64,000 nt of DNA. It comes from Gracilariopsis chorda (taxonomy: Eukaryota; Rhodophyta; Florideophyceae; Gracilariales; Gracilariaceae). The position numbers and the translations under genes are program-made. The stretch is from contig NBIV01000008.1 in the NCBI GenBank assembly GCA_003194525.1, positions 310,001 to 374,000 of the forward strand, in the 5' to 3' direction. This document shows positions 21,021-31,599 of the stretch, in pieces; positions within the stretch are counted from its first letter, which is position 1; every line of letters starts with the position of its first letter. Below the pieces are notes generated by a model. It searched no databases and was not told the origin of the DNA. It was given only the letters and a program-made list of their open reading frames with translations.

Positions 21021-21107
21021 GAGAGGTAGAATTAGAGAGAGTTGCATTGTAATTCTCTAAATTACAATGCAACTCCGATTTGAGACTGCATTCATTAATC
21101 TCCTTTA
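21021..21107. repeat. Hairpin repeat module, copy 2
   Basis: This is almost identical to 8042-8128, with the same 16-base arms at 21039-21054 and 21060-21075. Here it is followed by the TATA module and then by units of the 30-bp repeat. At 8 kb the order is 30-bp repeat, then hairpin. Confidence 0.8.
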
Positions 21108-21198
21108 ATTAGGATAACAAAAAATTAGATGATAGAGTCTATAAAGGAGCGGCCGGTGGCGCAGTCTGTGCTTTCTGCCGGCCACAAACTTCTTCACA
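21108..21198 (+). promoter_or_regulatory. TATA-containing promoter-like module, copy 2
   Basis: This is a close copy of 15827-15916, with TATAAAG at 21140-21146 and the GGCCGG/CCGGCC stem. Downstream it joins the 30-bp repeat instead of the small Pro/Thr-rich frame, so the module border lies at about 21,198. Confidence 0.45.
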
Positions 21199-21262
21199 AA
21201 TGCTGCACGAACTTCCAACTGCGCAGTCAATGCTGTAGCTCCGAACTTCCAACTGCGAAGTC
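21199..21262. repeat. 30-bp repeat, about two diverged units
   Basis: GCTGCACGAACTTCCAACTG followed by CGCAGTCAATGCTG repeats the unit of the array at 7928-8041. The second unit here is diverged (gtagctccgaacttccaactgc). Confidence 0.7.
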
Positions 21263-21537
21263 GATCCAGCGCGGACCCACCAGAACCTAATCTAAACTAT
21301 CATCAAAAGGTGGGTCATTTTCAAAGATTAAAAAAAATTCAGGGATAGAACGCATGGCATGCCTTCAGAATCCGCCCACTTGCGCTTCATGACCTGCACA
21401 ATACGTACCACGTGTCAGAAATGAACTTTGCATACGCAAAAAGCCCATAATGGACACAATAAATGTGCTACTTCGTATCCCTAAAGGGCTCTACCGTGCT
21501 CCAAATATGGGTCAAATGCTGTGAGGATAAGGCCCCA

Positions 21538-21790
21538 CTCACCGTCCTTGTCAGACGGTGAGGAAAAAGGAGATGGAATGGACCATCTCACCGTCCTTGG
21601 AGATGGTGAGAAAGCGTCCTGCCTTCTCACCATCTCCGAAAATGGTGTGATGGTTGCTTACAATGTCGCATTCATACGAGCATGTTAGGACTCTAAGTAC
21701 CGAGAAAGACGACTAGTGTCTTTCTCTCTGAGTATAAAAGGAGGACCCAGAGCTCGGCCTTCGCCTCTCGTCTGTTCCTCAACCCATCAT
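21538..21790 (+). promoter_or_regulatory. Promoter-like region: stem-loop cluster plus TATAAAAG
   Basis: Perfect inverted repeats lie in a row: CTCACCGTC/GACGGTGAG (21538-21562), a 14-base pair GGAGATGGTGAGAA/TTCTCACCATCTCC (21599-21637), and GAGAAAGAC/GTCTTTCTC (21702-21726). TATAAAAG follows at 21733-21740, then a pyrimidine-rich leader and an ATG near 21,788 that opens only about 43 codons. It looks like a promoter whose gene or element body has been lost; transcription is inference. Confidence 0.45.
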
Positions 21791-22009
21791 GATCAACTTT
21801 ACTTCCCTAAGCAAAGGAAACTTTTTTTTTGGGCTGTCTGTAGCTACCACTACAATCCGCCCCTTTCTTAAACGTATTATTTTACGACAAATGCGCCTTA
21901 CCAAACCCCCAAAACATTATTGATTTTCTTGTGTGCCTCTAGTATCCTGATTGCGCTCCACTCTCCTTAGCCTTGCGGCGCGTCATCGAGAAGCTCTACT
22001 GGCAGCCAG

Positions 22010-22135
22010 AGATTGTGAAGGTCGTGGCTTGACTCTCAAGAGTCGGGCAGAGTGGAACCGCCGGCCGCTTCTTTATTTTACCAGCTGCTCGGCTGCGTGT
22101 AGACACTGTGCGCTGTCCGAATGAACGGTCAAAAA
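22010..22135 (+). repeat. Dispersed repeat, copy 1
   Basis: The stretch from GGCTTGACTCTCAAGAGT through TTTATTTTACCAGCTGCTCG to CGCTGTCCGAATGAACGGT is similar to 29825-29945 in the same orientation. It ends about 65 bases before Harbinger element 1. It could be an LTR end or a small non-autonomous element; it is non-coding. Confidence 0.65.
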
Positions 22136-22454
22136 CACGTTATCCACCGTCCCTCGCGAACATGCAAACTAGCGATGTATTGCGTACAAACTAAGTAAAA
22201 AGTGCATTCGGAAATTGACAGATAGCCAACTGGCCAAATATTTGGCGCCGCCCATCTGCGATTACATACTACGAGCGCCCGATGATAGGTCCAATATTGA
22301 CGCCAAACTACAAACCGTAACACCCGATAAAACAAACATTCGAGTGCATAACATCCTTTTTGCAAACAGCAAGCAATCATTTTGTTCTATCTCCCTTAAT
22401 CGCCGCATCAGCTTTGAAAAAAGTACTCTCGAAACAAAGCCGCAATCCATTGAT

Positions 22455-23333
22455 ATGAATGCAACACCTGCATCATCTCCCATTCATTCAAAATCCAAGA
22501 ACACCAGTATTGCCGCTATACCACCCAAGAAGAACACAATCTTACCAACCAAAGCTCTCAATGTCAAAACAGAAGGCCGCAGTGGAGCAACAAATTATAG
22601 CAAGGATGACGTGGCTAGCTTGTTTGATATAGTAGAGCGCTTTGAACCCATTGGCCCTAATATGTGGGCGCTTGTAGCCAAAGAATTTAAGCAATGGTGC
22701 GAACAAAACTCTTGCCCTATACGTGACCAAGGTTCTCTCAAAAACAATTTCGACAAACTCTGCAACGCCAAAAAGCCAACAGGTGATCCAAAGTGCCTTC
22801 CTGATATTATTAGGGCAGAATATATTGCCCGTCGTATACAAGGAACAATCGCTGCAAAGCTCGTAGAATACGATAGCGACGGTGACGAGGATACAGAACA
22901 AACAAACGCTGCAGAGGATGAAGATAATGCAGTAGGAGAGATTGGTTCAGGTGAAAGAAAATATCCAATTGGTATGACCTGTTCACATGGCAAGAAGGAA
23001 AAGGTGGAAGACATTTTAATAAGCAGAATTGAGTTAATGACGCAGTTTATTGCATTAATTGCTAGTGGTTTGTCAACTACTGCAGATAGTGGCGGAAAAA
23101 CTATAGACCATGAACAAATGGTGGCAAAAGTTGTCAAGAAAGAAGTGACAGCTTTGAGAGAAGACGTGAATAAAGGCATTGTGGATACGAAGGCCTTGAT
23201 TTCTGGCCTCAGCGCTACACTTCACCAACTATTGGGGAAGCTGTCTAACAGCACTCGTGTGGCCAGCCAAAAGTATCAAAATCGTTCAGAAAGCACTTTC
23301 GGCGGTGATTGTTCCCGCTCGCGCGGGCTGTAG
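22455..23333 (+). CDS. DUF6818-like, Myb/SANT-related protein of Harbinger element 1
   Basis: I chose ATG 22455 because the frame upstream runs into the terminal inverted repeat. The 292-residue product has a Ser/Pro/Lys-rich N-terminus, then a domain of about 90 residues: NYSKDDVASLFDIVERFEPI, MWALVAKEFKQWCEQ, IRDQGSLKNNFDKLCNAKKP, TGDPKCLPDIIRAEYIARRI. This matches the DUF6818 pattern, a Myb/SANT-like fold. An acidic linker (DSDGDEDTEQ) and a C-terminal helical, probably coiled-coil stretch follow. As in other PIF/Harbinger elements it probably binds the element ends and helps the transposase. It has no internal stop, while its partner transposase is damaged. Confidence 0.75.
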   Translation: MNATPASSPIHSKSKNTSIAAIPPKKNTILPTKALNVKTEGRSGATNYSKDDVASLFDIVERFEPIGPNMWALVAKEFKQWCEQNSCPIRDQGSLKNNFDKLCNAKKPTGDPKCLPDIIRAEYIARRIQGTIAAKLVEYDSDGDEDTEQTNAAEDEDNAVGEIGSGERKYPIGMTCSHGKKEKVEDILISRIELMTQFIALIASGLSTTADSGGKTIDHEQMVAKVVKKEVTALREDVNKGIVDTKALISGLSATLHQLLGKLSNSTRVASQKYQNRSESTFGGDCSRSRGL

Positions 23334-23408
23334 CCCTGCGGGGCAAGTGCGCTTTAAAACCCGTTGGCGCCCGCATTCGCGCACTTTGCTCTTCGGGCTA
23401 CAGCCCGC
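23323..23408. terminator. 14-bp inverted repeat between convergent genes of Harbinger 1
   Basis: GCGGGCTGTAGCCC (23323-23336) pairs perfectly with GGGCTACAGCCCGC (23395-23408). It lies exactly between the stop of the DUF6818-like gene (23333) and the stop of the transposase (23417). Any read-through RNA from either strand would form the stem, so a role in 3' end formation is plausible but inferred. Confidence 0.5.
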
Positions 23409-23416
23409 TCTCACAA

Positions 23417-24531
23417 TTACGGAACCGGATTGTATGTCCCTGCAATTCGATTACGTCCCATGACGGGCGTGCGAAAGTTAAAAAGGCGAAAAGCCAGCTG
23501 AATAATGATACTTCGACGAGCTGCATCCATAGTAAGTGTAGAACCTGGTCTTTGGAATGGTCCTTTTAAACCTCTTATACACATTCTGTGCTTTGCCTCT
23601 CGCTTGACATAACCCTTTGCATATTGAGATATATTTCTGCGAGCTCTTCAGGCTCTTTAATATCACTCGTTTCGTTTGTTTTGCGCGCCCGCACTATTTT
23701 GCCGTTTGTACACCTGATGTTATTTACAAACGCTGAATCTTCCAGGATACCCATACCGAGGGGCGTTCTAGCGTCGTGAAGCTTGTCATTGTAGAGACCA
23801 GAAATACCTGCCAGTTTGGTGTCATGCCAGCTTCCAAGATAGTTGATAGCAGCGTGACTGATTTCACCATAGAAGTTAAACACAAACAGATTCGTGAATT
23901 TTTCTTGTTGAGTGTAGCCTTCGTAGTACGAATTCTGAAGATCTACATTAGCATAGTTTTGACACTTGAAACGACCACCATCCGTTATCCCGAACACCCA
24001 TTTTAGAAGAGGGCCTAGCCTACGATTGCTCTCCAACAGCGCAGCAGAGCCTTTTTGTTCTTCTACTGATGGCCAGCGGACATAAAAATTCTCTTCTTAT
24101 GGGCTAGTTATCGCCTTGAGAAGAGCAAAGAGAGCAAAGTCCAACCAAACAGACAGAGTAGATGGAACAATTCCAAAGAATGGACAAAGTTGATAACATT
24201 TGCGTTTTGTCTTCACATAGTTCAGCGTTAGACCTATAGGGTCAATTGAACGCAAAAGTGGCTCTTTACCCCGCTTAGAAGCTGTGCGACGGAATGGCCT
24301 ACCATGATTCTGTTGGTGTTGTGCGGGTATGAAAAGAGGTAAGAGCTCCTCGATAAAAATCGACCTTGTGAAGTTTGTGGATATGATGAAATCATTGTCG
24401 GATCCCCACTTAAGAAGGCGCTGCCACGGTGTATGACTGGTTGTTCGTGTTGGGTGGAGAAGCGCTTTGCGTGTGTACTGGGCTGCGCGGTGAGTACTGC
24501 GATAGATCCGTTTATGATTCCAGCGCTTCAT
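23417..24531 (-). pseudogene. PIF/Harbinger transposase of element 1, disabled
   Basis: The frame starts at ATG 24531 and ends at TAA 23417-23419. N-terminal part: LLPLFIPAQH and LRSIDPIGLTLNYVKTKRKC, then a helix-turn-helix-like FFGIVPSTLSVWLDFAL. Catalytic DDE_Tnp_4 part: VFGITDGGRFKCQNYANVDL (first Asp), INYLGSWHDTKLAG and GILEDSAF (second Asp). C-terminus: RGLKGPFQRPGSTLTMD, then QLAFRLFNFRTPVMGRNRIA, the characteristic harbinger ending. An in-frame TAA lies at 24097-24099 and a frameshift near 23,570 separates the C-terminus. About 371 codons, close to the usual length, so the gene was complete before decay. Confidence 0.8.
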
Positions 24532-24984
24532 TGTGAATAATACGCTTAGTGTAGCTGGGTAACTCGCTATGCAAGCAGCTGCAAAAATTCGTCAAAGTCT
24601 CATGATCAGTAATAGCATATGTTGGACTCAAAGAGTTTTGTCGGAACGTTTGGCGGTTTGAACGGATCCTCCGAGGGTCCATTCTGTTTGCCATATTTGG
24701 CCGAGCACAGGCCAGATGTAGATTGACTTGGCTTTCTTTTATTGGCCCAAATTTGGCGAGGACAACCATCTGGAAATTTCCGAATGCACTCAATAGACGT
24801 AGTGAATACCATAAAAAACCTTGGCCACGACAAAACCCTGTAGGAATAATTCGTGAGATAAGGAAAAGGTATAAAACGCTTATATTACAAGAAAAACGTC
24901 ATAATATCGGAACTTACAGAATCTGTGCAAAATAAAAGCGGAAAACAGAAAACAAAGATTAATAGTCGGAATAATCTCAAGAGG

Positions 24985-27900
24985 TTAGAATCTTAAACTA
25001 CACAATAAGCGTAGCTTCTCAAGAATATCTACTCTTACAGCCTTTGTCAACAAATCAGCTGGTTGCAGATCAATTCTTATCTTTGCAACATTAACAACCC
25101 CAAACTTCATCAGTTCTTTCACATTATGATACTTCAATGCTATTTGCTTGTTCGTTTCTGAAACCTTTGGGTTACTCACAATTGAAGCTGCTGTTGTGAT
25201 GTCACAATAAAATGGAATGGCATATATGTCAGGTTTACACTGGCCCAGAACTTTGTCACTGCGCATCTCGCAGAAAAGCCTACGTAGCCATGTCAAAATG
25301 TTACCGCAGTAAAAAAGAGCAATATATTCAGCTTCTCCAGACGACAATGCCATCATGGTCTGCTTCTTTGTCGTCCAAAAGATTGGTGCTTCATTGACCT
25401 TGATCAATAATCCAGTCGTAGACTTTCTCGTCTCACGACAATCGCCCCAGTCTCCATCACAATATGCTTCCATTGGCGCCAGTACGTACGAATGGAAAAA
25501 CAAGCCAAGCTTCTTCGAACCCTTTAGACACTTTAGTACTCGCTTCGCTAAACCCAAGTGCCTCGTGCACGGATCTTGAACCTGTCTTGCCAGCATCGAA
25601 GCTTCAAACATTATGTCCTTCCTGGATGATGCAGCCAGGTACATTTAATATTCTACCATCATACGGTAGTGACTGTGAAGCGTGGGCGATAGACTCTCTT
25701 CTTCTTCATCTCGAGTGCTTAAGTCACATGGAGAGGGCAATGGCATCCTAGCAAGATTAGAGTTAAAGAGCCCATACTCTTTCAACATCTTATCAACGTA
25801 TCTAGATTGCTGGACTTTGATACCATTCCTGCTCCGTTCAATATCCAGTTCGATAAAGTACATTGCTTCACCTAGGATTTTCACTTGAAACAAACTCTTC
25901 ATCTCTTCCTTAAAGTCATTCAGGAGAGATACAGAAGTGGAAAACATCAGTATGTCGTCAAAAACCATGATGAGCGTCAATGTTCCATTCCCAGACTTAT
26001 ACAGGTACAGGAGGCTGTCTGTGCTGGACTGCTTGAAGCCATGTCCGAGTAATTCTTGATGAAGTAGGGAGCCTCATACCCTTCGAGCTTGCCATGCGCC
26101 GTAGATAGACTTCTTCAGTAGACACACCTTTCCAGGAATTTAAGAGGATCCTGATGCCTTCTGGGGCTGCTCCATAACCAAACGCTCCTGAAGGACACCA
26201 TACTGATACGCATTGCTGATGTCCATGGTTTCCATCAGTAGAACTTGTGTGGCGGCCTTCGCAATAGCAAACCGAATTGTTTCCAATCGAGCGACGGGAG
26301 CGTAGAGGTTATCCGGATCAAAGTCCGAGTAAAGGCGTTTCATTTTGCCACGGATTACGCAACGTTCTTTTGGGGGTATACGCGGAAGACTGGTATTCAG
26401 ATTTTTCCCCAAGAAGGTCCATAGGAGTGGAAGGGGATTTATGCCCGATTTCCTATACACGAGTATCCATGTTCTTCTGCTAACGAGTGCATTGTATTTC
26501 CTGTCAATGGCTTCAGCCCAATCAGGCAGCTCTGTCGCCTCACCAAAGCTTCTGGGGACCCTGCCAATGTCCCCTAAGTCTTTTGAGCGTGATTGAGCAA
26601 CCATGCAGAAGGCCAGAGAAGCGCCCAAGTGTTCTTCATCGTCTTCCTCCATATCTTTCTCGGCCTCGTCTCTTCGGAGGGAGGAGAAGTCTATGAGCCC
26701 ATTGATAGAGGGTAGTGATTCGTTTGCAGCCTTGAAGTCCCGTTGTCGGCATTTGATAACTTTTGCCATAGAGGGGACATATAACCTTAGTATTTTTGCG
26801 TTCGCTTTGCATTCCAACGAAGTAACCAAGAACCGCAGGGGGAGAAACTTCTTGTTTGCTACGGTTTCCGATCTGTAGATAAACGCATGTCCCTTTTGTC
26901 CAAACTTTAAAATGTTGGTGAAGTCTGGTCTTCGTCCGAACCAAAGGGTAAAGGAAACCTTCATTCCTATGCGTGAGTTTGGAAGACGGTTTCTTATATA
27001 ATTGGCGTGCGAGATTTCTTCCTGCCATAGTGTGAAAGGGAGTTGAGACGCATACAAGAATGTACGTGCTGTCTTCTATAAGTCCTGGATGATTTCTCGG
27101 CAGCACCGTTGGCTTGATGCGAGTACGGTGCAGTGTACTACACCACAAGACCACTCTCCAATGCGCATTTGACGAACTCATCCGATCTGTTCTCACCGGC
27201 CCCTTCAAGGCGAACGCGGTAGATACGAGTAGTTGCTATCTCGGTTCTCGCGCGAGCCTTGTACCACCTTATGGTTTGGAATAACTGTGGTTTTGCGTTC
27301 AAAAAGTAAAGTGAGCAAGCTCTAATGTTTTCATCCAAGAGAACTTGAGTATACTTCGATCCTTGTAAAGACGGAGGGTTAATAGGCCCTGTTAAGTCCG
27401 TATGGGTTAGCTTCAGGGGTGCTGAGGCGACCCATTCCGGCCTTTGAAGTGGTGCTTGCCTAGCCCCGGCGTCGATTCAAGGTGGACAGAAGATTTTTCG
27501 TACTTCAGGGGCTGAGAGATGCGGTACTCCATCGCATTGTTCCACGGTGGATAACAGCCGATCTTTTCCAGGGTGTCCCAATTTCTCATGCCAATCTTTA
27601 GCGGTGTTTCCGGGTACGTAAGGCGGCGTTTGCTCGTGGGGGTGACAGGAGGCTAGGCAGTGGATATAGTCCGTCTCTTGCTGCAGACCTGTAGAGTTCT
27701 TGTCAATTGTTTGGATCCCGGATAGTAAATCCTCTGTTCCCAGATGTACTTTTGAACTCTATCTGCACATGTCTTGACAACGCAGATAATGAGATAAGCT
27801 TAGAGTCGAAGGAGGGCGTGTGTTTGGCGTGGTGTGCTATCCCACTTCCAAGTGGTAGCTCGATTGTACCATGGCCAATTATTTCCAATACCTGGTTGCA

Positions 27901-27987
27901 GATTCTTACGGTTTGACTCCGTGACGGTTGATAGTCCCAAAACAAATCTTTCTCTTTGATGAAGACATGTCTTGCCCCAGAATCCAA
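24985..27987 (-). pseudogene. Copia C: protease-integrase-RT-RNase H polyprotein, disabled
   Basis: Read downward from 27,987. Protease: WLDSGARHVFIKEKDLFWDY. Integrase region (26.9-27.6 kb, broken): RVRLEGAGENRSDEFVK, then LPFTLWQEEISHANYIRNRL. RT: PIARLETIRFAIAKAA-like segment reading APVARLETIRFAIAKAA, METMDISNAYQYG, and the catalytic site now VFDDIL. RNase H: AYCDGDWGDCRETRKSTTG, SSGEAEYIAL, ending LQPADLLTKAV. Frameshifts or stops lie near 27,700, 27,100, 26,140, 25,980 and 25,645. Pairwise similarity to copia B is obvious throughout, so both belong to one family. Harbinger 1 ends within 200 bases of its 3' end. Confidence 0.88.
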
Positions 27988-28365
27988 CCATGTTCGATCA
28001 GTCTCTTCATGTGAGAGTTTTGCGTGAGCAGTTGCCCCAAAGCCAAGAGGTGTTCCGTCGTTATGGTCGTCATTATCACTGTTGTTACCGTTCTGTTGGT
28101 TGGTTTTTCTATTGCCGTTGTTGGAATTGTGGCAGAAGACCCAGTTCCTATAAGGTTTGTTATTGCGAATGCGACCTCTTCCTCTAGAGCGACTATTGTG
28201 TCGATGGGAGGATTTTTTATACGTGTTACACTTCTTTCGTGACCAAACATCGGAGCTGATATGACCAATGCATCCACATTTCCAACACTCTTAACCTTTG
28301 GTGTTCTTTCGTGACTGTTGTTTGTGGTTTGTTCTAGACTTTTTAGCCGCAGGATAGGGGTGTGT

Positions 28366-29001
28366 TTATAATTTCTTCCTGTCGCCAGAGGTGGGCTGTA
28401 TGGCGGCTGCGGTGTGTGGTCGACGATCCATCTCTGAACGGACCAGTGAAACGATCTGATCATACTCCATATTGTTGGCATCGGACATTAATTTGATCGC
28501 CATAAGAGAGTCTGTTAGTGTTCGAAGTACAGTGGTAGTTCTTTCTCGGTCGGTTAGAGGATCGCCAAGTCGAGCCAATTCTAAGAAAGTAGTTTCCATC
28601 TCGAGCAGGTGTTCTTGGATGACTTCAACGTCTTTGAACAGGAATGTAGTGAGCTGTTTCCTTAAGTCCACTTTGGACTGAATATTGTCCTTCTTGTAGG
28701 TGGCTTCGAGTTTAGTCCACACTTCCAAGGCAGAGCAGTGCTCACGTTTCAATAACTCAGATACGGCGAAAATTGGCTGCGTGTCCAATTTCTGCACGAT
28801 GGGAGATCGTTCCTTACGATCGGCGTCATCCCAATGTCGGCGAGCTTGAGGAGTGCCCTCTTCCGGTCGCGGTTTGGTAAGTACGAATATCGATTGATGT
28901 GAATGCATGAGATCTCGAACGTAGATGCACCATTTATAGTAGTCGGGGGAACCCTTGATCCGAGTAATGCGCTTCGACACGTGTTCCTTGTCCACATCCA
29001 T
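28366..29001 (-). pseudogene. Copia C: Gag-like protein (UBN2 type)
   Basis: A minus-strand frame of 211 codons from ATG 29001 resembles the copia B Gag: SPDYYKWCIYVRDLMHSHQS, ARRHWDDADRKERSPIVQK, ALEVWTKLEATYKKDNIQSK, LLEMETTFLELARLGDPLT. The frame closes at 28,366, just before the region where the zinc knuckle is expected; a cysteine-rich stretch (CGCIGHISS, about 28,240-28,280) in another frame is probably its remnant. So gag is split by a frameshift and a nonfunctional copy is likely. Confidence 0.85.
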
Positions 29002-29824
29002 CGTCTAGTATTCTCTACGCGAAAGCAATCGCAGTGCAGGTTAGCAGAAAATATCCTCGCCAGTCACCTACTGTTTGAGGAATCCTTCTCCTTCAACTTC
29101 AGTTGCCTACTTCTTCAATAACAAATCTGTCCGCCAGAATAATAATAGTAACGTTAGTTAGCTTCGCACGTCCCCTACGCGTGAAGGAGTGCTTTTCTCT
29201 CGCTCAAAACGCACAATGCAGGCCTAAGTGGTACGCAACGGTCAAGTTTGTTCCGGTACTACACACTGGGCTGCAAGAACAACCCTCTCTGCAGTGTCTT
29301 TCTCCTATAACAAATGACGCCTTGAGCCTGAAGCAGTTCCCTATCAAGGGGCCCGTTTAGATATGCCGGTGCAACTTCCCACCGACAAACCATAACACAC
29401 TACACAATCTTCCTGTAGGTGAAGCAGAGCTTTCTTCTCCAGCTGCTTGATGATTGGGGGTGAGGCGTCGCCACTTACGTGTATTTGTGACAACGGAAGA
29501 TTCCAAGGGTACCTTCAGGCAAAGAGACCCTCGACCAAAGTGACACGCAGTGTGTAGCAGTAGTGGCAAACTTCCAAGGTCAGTGGTAGGTGGGGGGGTC
29601 ACACAGGAGGGCGCAAGGCGCAGGGTGGCGCGAGGTGAAGAGCGGCTCGAGGCGCAAGATATGAGGCAAGACCGGCAGGGTGGGCGGCGTAACGCCGTGC
29701 AAGGCAGAAGATCACAAGATAGGACGGCAGGGCGACCCGGCGCAGAAGGCGGAAGATCACGAGGTACGCGGCAGCGCATGCAACGCGGATGGTGCGGTCC
29801 GAGGGATCAGGCAGCAATCGCTAC
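29002..29824. other. Upstream region of copia C, no supported gene
   Basis: The first 350 bases should hold the copia C leader or 5' LTR, but I could not match a partner LTR. From about 29,600 to 29,800 the sequence is GC-rich with short AGATCAC(A/G)AG-like repeats (near 29711 and 29755). A minus-strand open frame here has low-complexity Pro/Arg/Ser composition and is not called. Confidence 0.3.
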
Positions 29825-29945
29825 CATGTGACGATCGCGGCTTGACTTTCAAGAGTGGGACGGCGTGCAAGTGCCGGATGCTACTTTATTATGCCAGCTG
29901 ATCGGCAGCGTGTGGAAACTATGCGCTGTCCGAGTGAACGGTTAC
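29825..29945 (+). repeat. Dispersed repeat, copy 2
   Basis: Similar to 22010-22135 in the same orientation: GGCTTGACTTTCAAGAGT, then TTTATTATGCCAGCTGATCG and CGCTGTCCGAGTGAACGGT. Similarity stops on both sides, which gives approximate borders of a unit near 120 bp. Confidence 0.65.
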
Positions 29946-30167
29946 AAACAATTCATTCAGAGATAAAGCACAATTTGGGCAACGAGAAAGCGAAAGCACG
30001 TTCATGGCTTTTTCGCGCTCTGTTTGCAGCCATTGGCTCTGTCGTTTGTGTTCTTAGCGCTTTCTGCGAGGACGACGTAGCTCTGTTTGAGCGGGACGTT
30101 GTTGTTTAGCCTGTTCAGCGTCATTTCTTTCGCTTTCTCGCTTCACTAAATCAGTAAGTACTGTTTC

Positions 30168-31560
30168 TTAAGTCAGCAACAATTCACTTGTAGTGTTCAA
30201 AGTTCCATTGATGAACACATCCTCATTACTGCGTAACAAGTTACATGCGTCTTTGAACGACTTTATCAACTGCTTGTAGTTAGAAAATGCTTTCTGCTGC
30301 GAAGCTGCGCTCTCAATATTTGTTATATCGGTCGCCGTGATCATATTAAAATTAACACCGCCATGCTCAGAGCTTGACAACACACAGGCTCTGAATCCAC
30401 TGCTTATATTTAAGAACGTCAAAGCCTTATTGTAAGCTAAGGTGAGTAGTTTTCATATGGTGTACACATCATTCTGCCCCTCAGTTTTGACAAAAAGCGT
30501 ACGGCGATTGATGTCGTTACGAAATGCCGTTTCGTAAGAAGAAAAGACGAAAAATTCTAACAGTTGTGTTCTGTCGCTTGTTTTTGCGAGCAATCAGACG
30601 ACCGCAATGCCGTTTTCCTTGAAGATTTGCAATACCTTGAACGTGCACTGCGCTCCGTAGCCATCCAAAATTAAAACAATACGACGATACCTCTCTCGCA
30701 GTTTGTTTGTTTCGATTGCAAATGTCTGGCCCCATTGATAGAATATCTCCGAGTCAACTTCAGCATTCTTGTGAAACACAGAATGAGCCATAGAGGAAAG
30801 ATATGATGATGGAGTTTCCACAGACCCATCTTGGCGCTTTCATTACTTCGCTTGTTTTCCCGACAATATGGCCAGCTGGCTCCAGGCGCGACCGTCTGCA
30901 GAGACGACGGGCATGATAGTAACGTTTTTTACATTTGCTGCCCATTTCAGTTCCACAGAAATGCTTCGGCCTTTGGAATCAAACAGCCCCTTTGCACGTG
31001 ACCGTTATGCTGTTCGTGTCGAGAAGCCACTCTCGTCTATATTGAATATCTGAGCGGCAGACATTATCTTATGCTCTTTATAAACTTGGATGAGACAGGC
31101 GTAGTGCTTGGCCAGGTTTGTAGTGTACATTGCCAACTGCCGCCGCTTTTTCAATTTTGAACGTTGCTTAAGGGAAACCTGCCAAGGTTGCCTCATAAAG
31201 TTCCGAACATAACCATCACCTGGTCTGTCGTTATGAAATGACATTTTGGATCTACGTTGATGTGGCAAATAATGTACAAAGTGCTGCACAAGATCCTTCA
31301 AACAGTCTCTAGAAAGAGGTGTTCCGTATTGTGAGAATGACAGAATTATTGCATTGATTCCGTGGTTGGCTTTTCTTCGGTACTTGTGAATAAAGGTTGT
31401 CATTCTCGTGGTTTCGGAGATGTGGTAATATCTTGCCTGCGATGTATTATTTGCAGCTTTTGGGAAGGATATGTAATGCTTTGCGCATTTTCGAATGGAT
31501 TTGGGGAACTACGGAGTTCGAGAAGTGCGCTTTGACGATCGAGAGAACGAACGCCGTATT
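30168..31560 (-). pseudogene. Pogo/Tigger-like (DDE_1) transposase 1, disabled
   Basis: Minus-strand pieces in order: an N-terminal helix-turn-helix (ARYYHISETTRMTTFIHKYR), a region around MRQPWQVSLKQRSKLKKRRQ, then the catalytic IFNIDESGFSTRTA (first Asp), VLILDGYGAQCTFKVLQIFK (second Asp), and the C-terminal AYNKALTFLNISSGFRACVL. This order is that of pogo/Tigger transposases with a DDE_1 domain. Frames are broken near 31,400, 31,000, 30,594 and 30,430 by stops or shifts. Third-residue assignment and terminal inverted repeats (TA target) were not found. Confidence 0.7.
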
Positions 31561-31599
31561 TTGAAGCAGGCACGCCTTTGGGCGGCATATAGGTTACTG

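Larger units (their letters stand above)
22201..24790. mobile_element. PIF/Harbinger element 1
   Basis: The terminal inverted repeat AGTGCATTCGGAAATT at 22201-22216 equals the reverse complement of 24775-24790; after two mismatches, CAGAT also matches. Inside lie a DUF6818-like gene on the plus strand and a DDE_Tnp_4-type transposase on the minus strand, in convergent arrangement typical of PIF/Harbinger elements, which need a nuclease and a DNA-binding partner. The expected 3-bp target duplication is not clear. The element is 2,590 bp. It may sit in sequence belonging to the 3' end of copia C. Confidence 0.8.

Noticed and set aside
29357-29779. Minus-strand open frame of 140 codons
   Set aside because: The sequence is GC-rich with Pro/Arg/Ser low complexity and short repeats; no domain was recognised.
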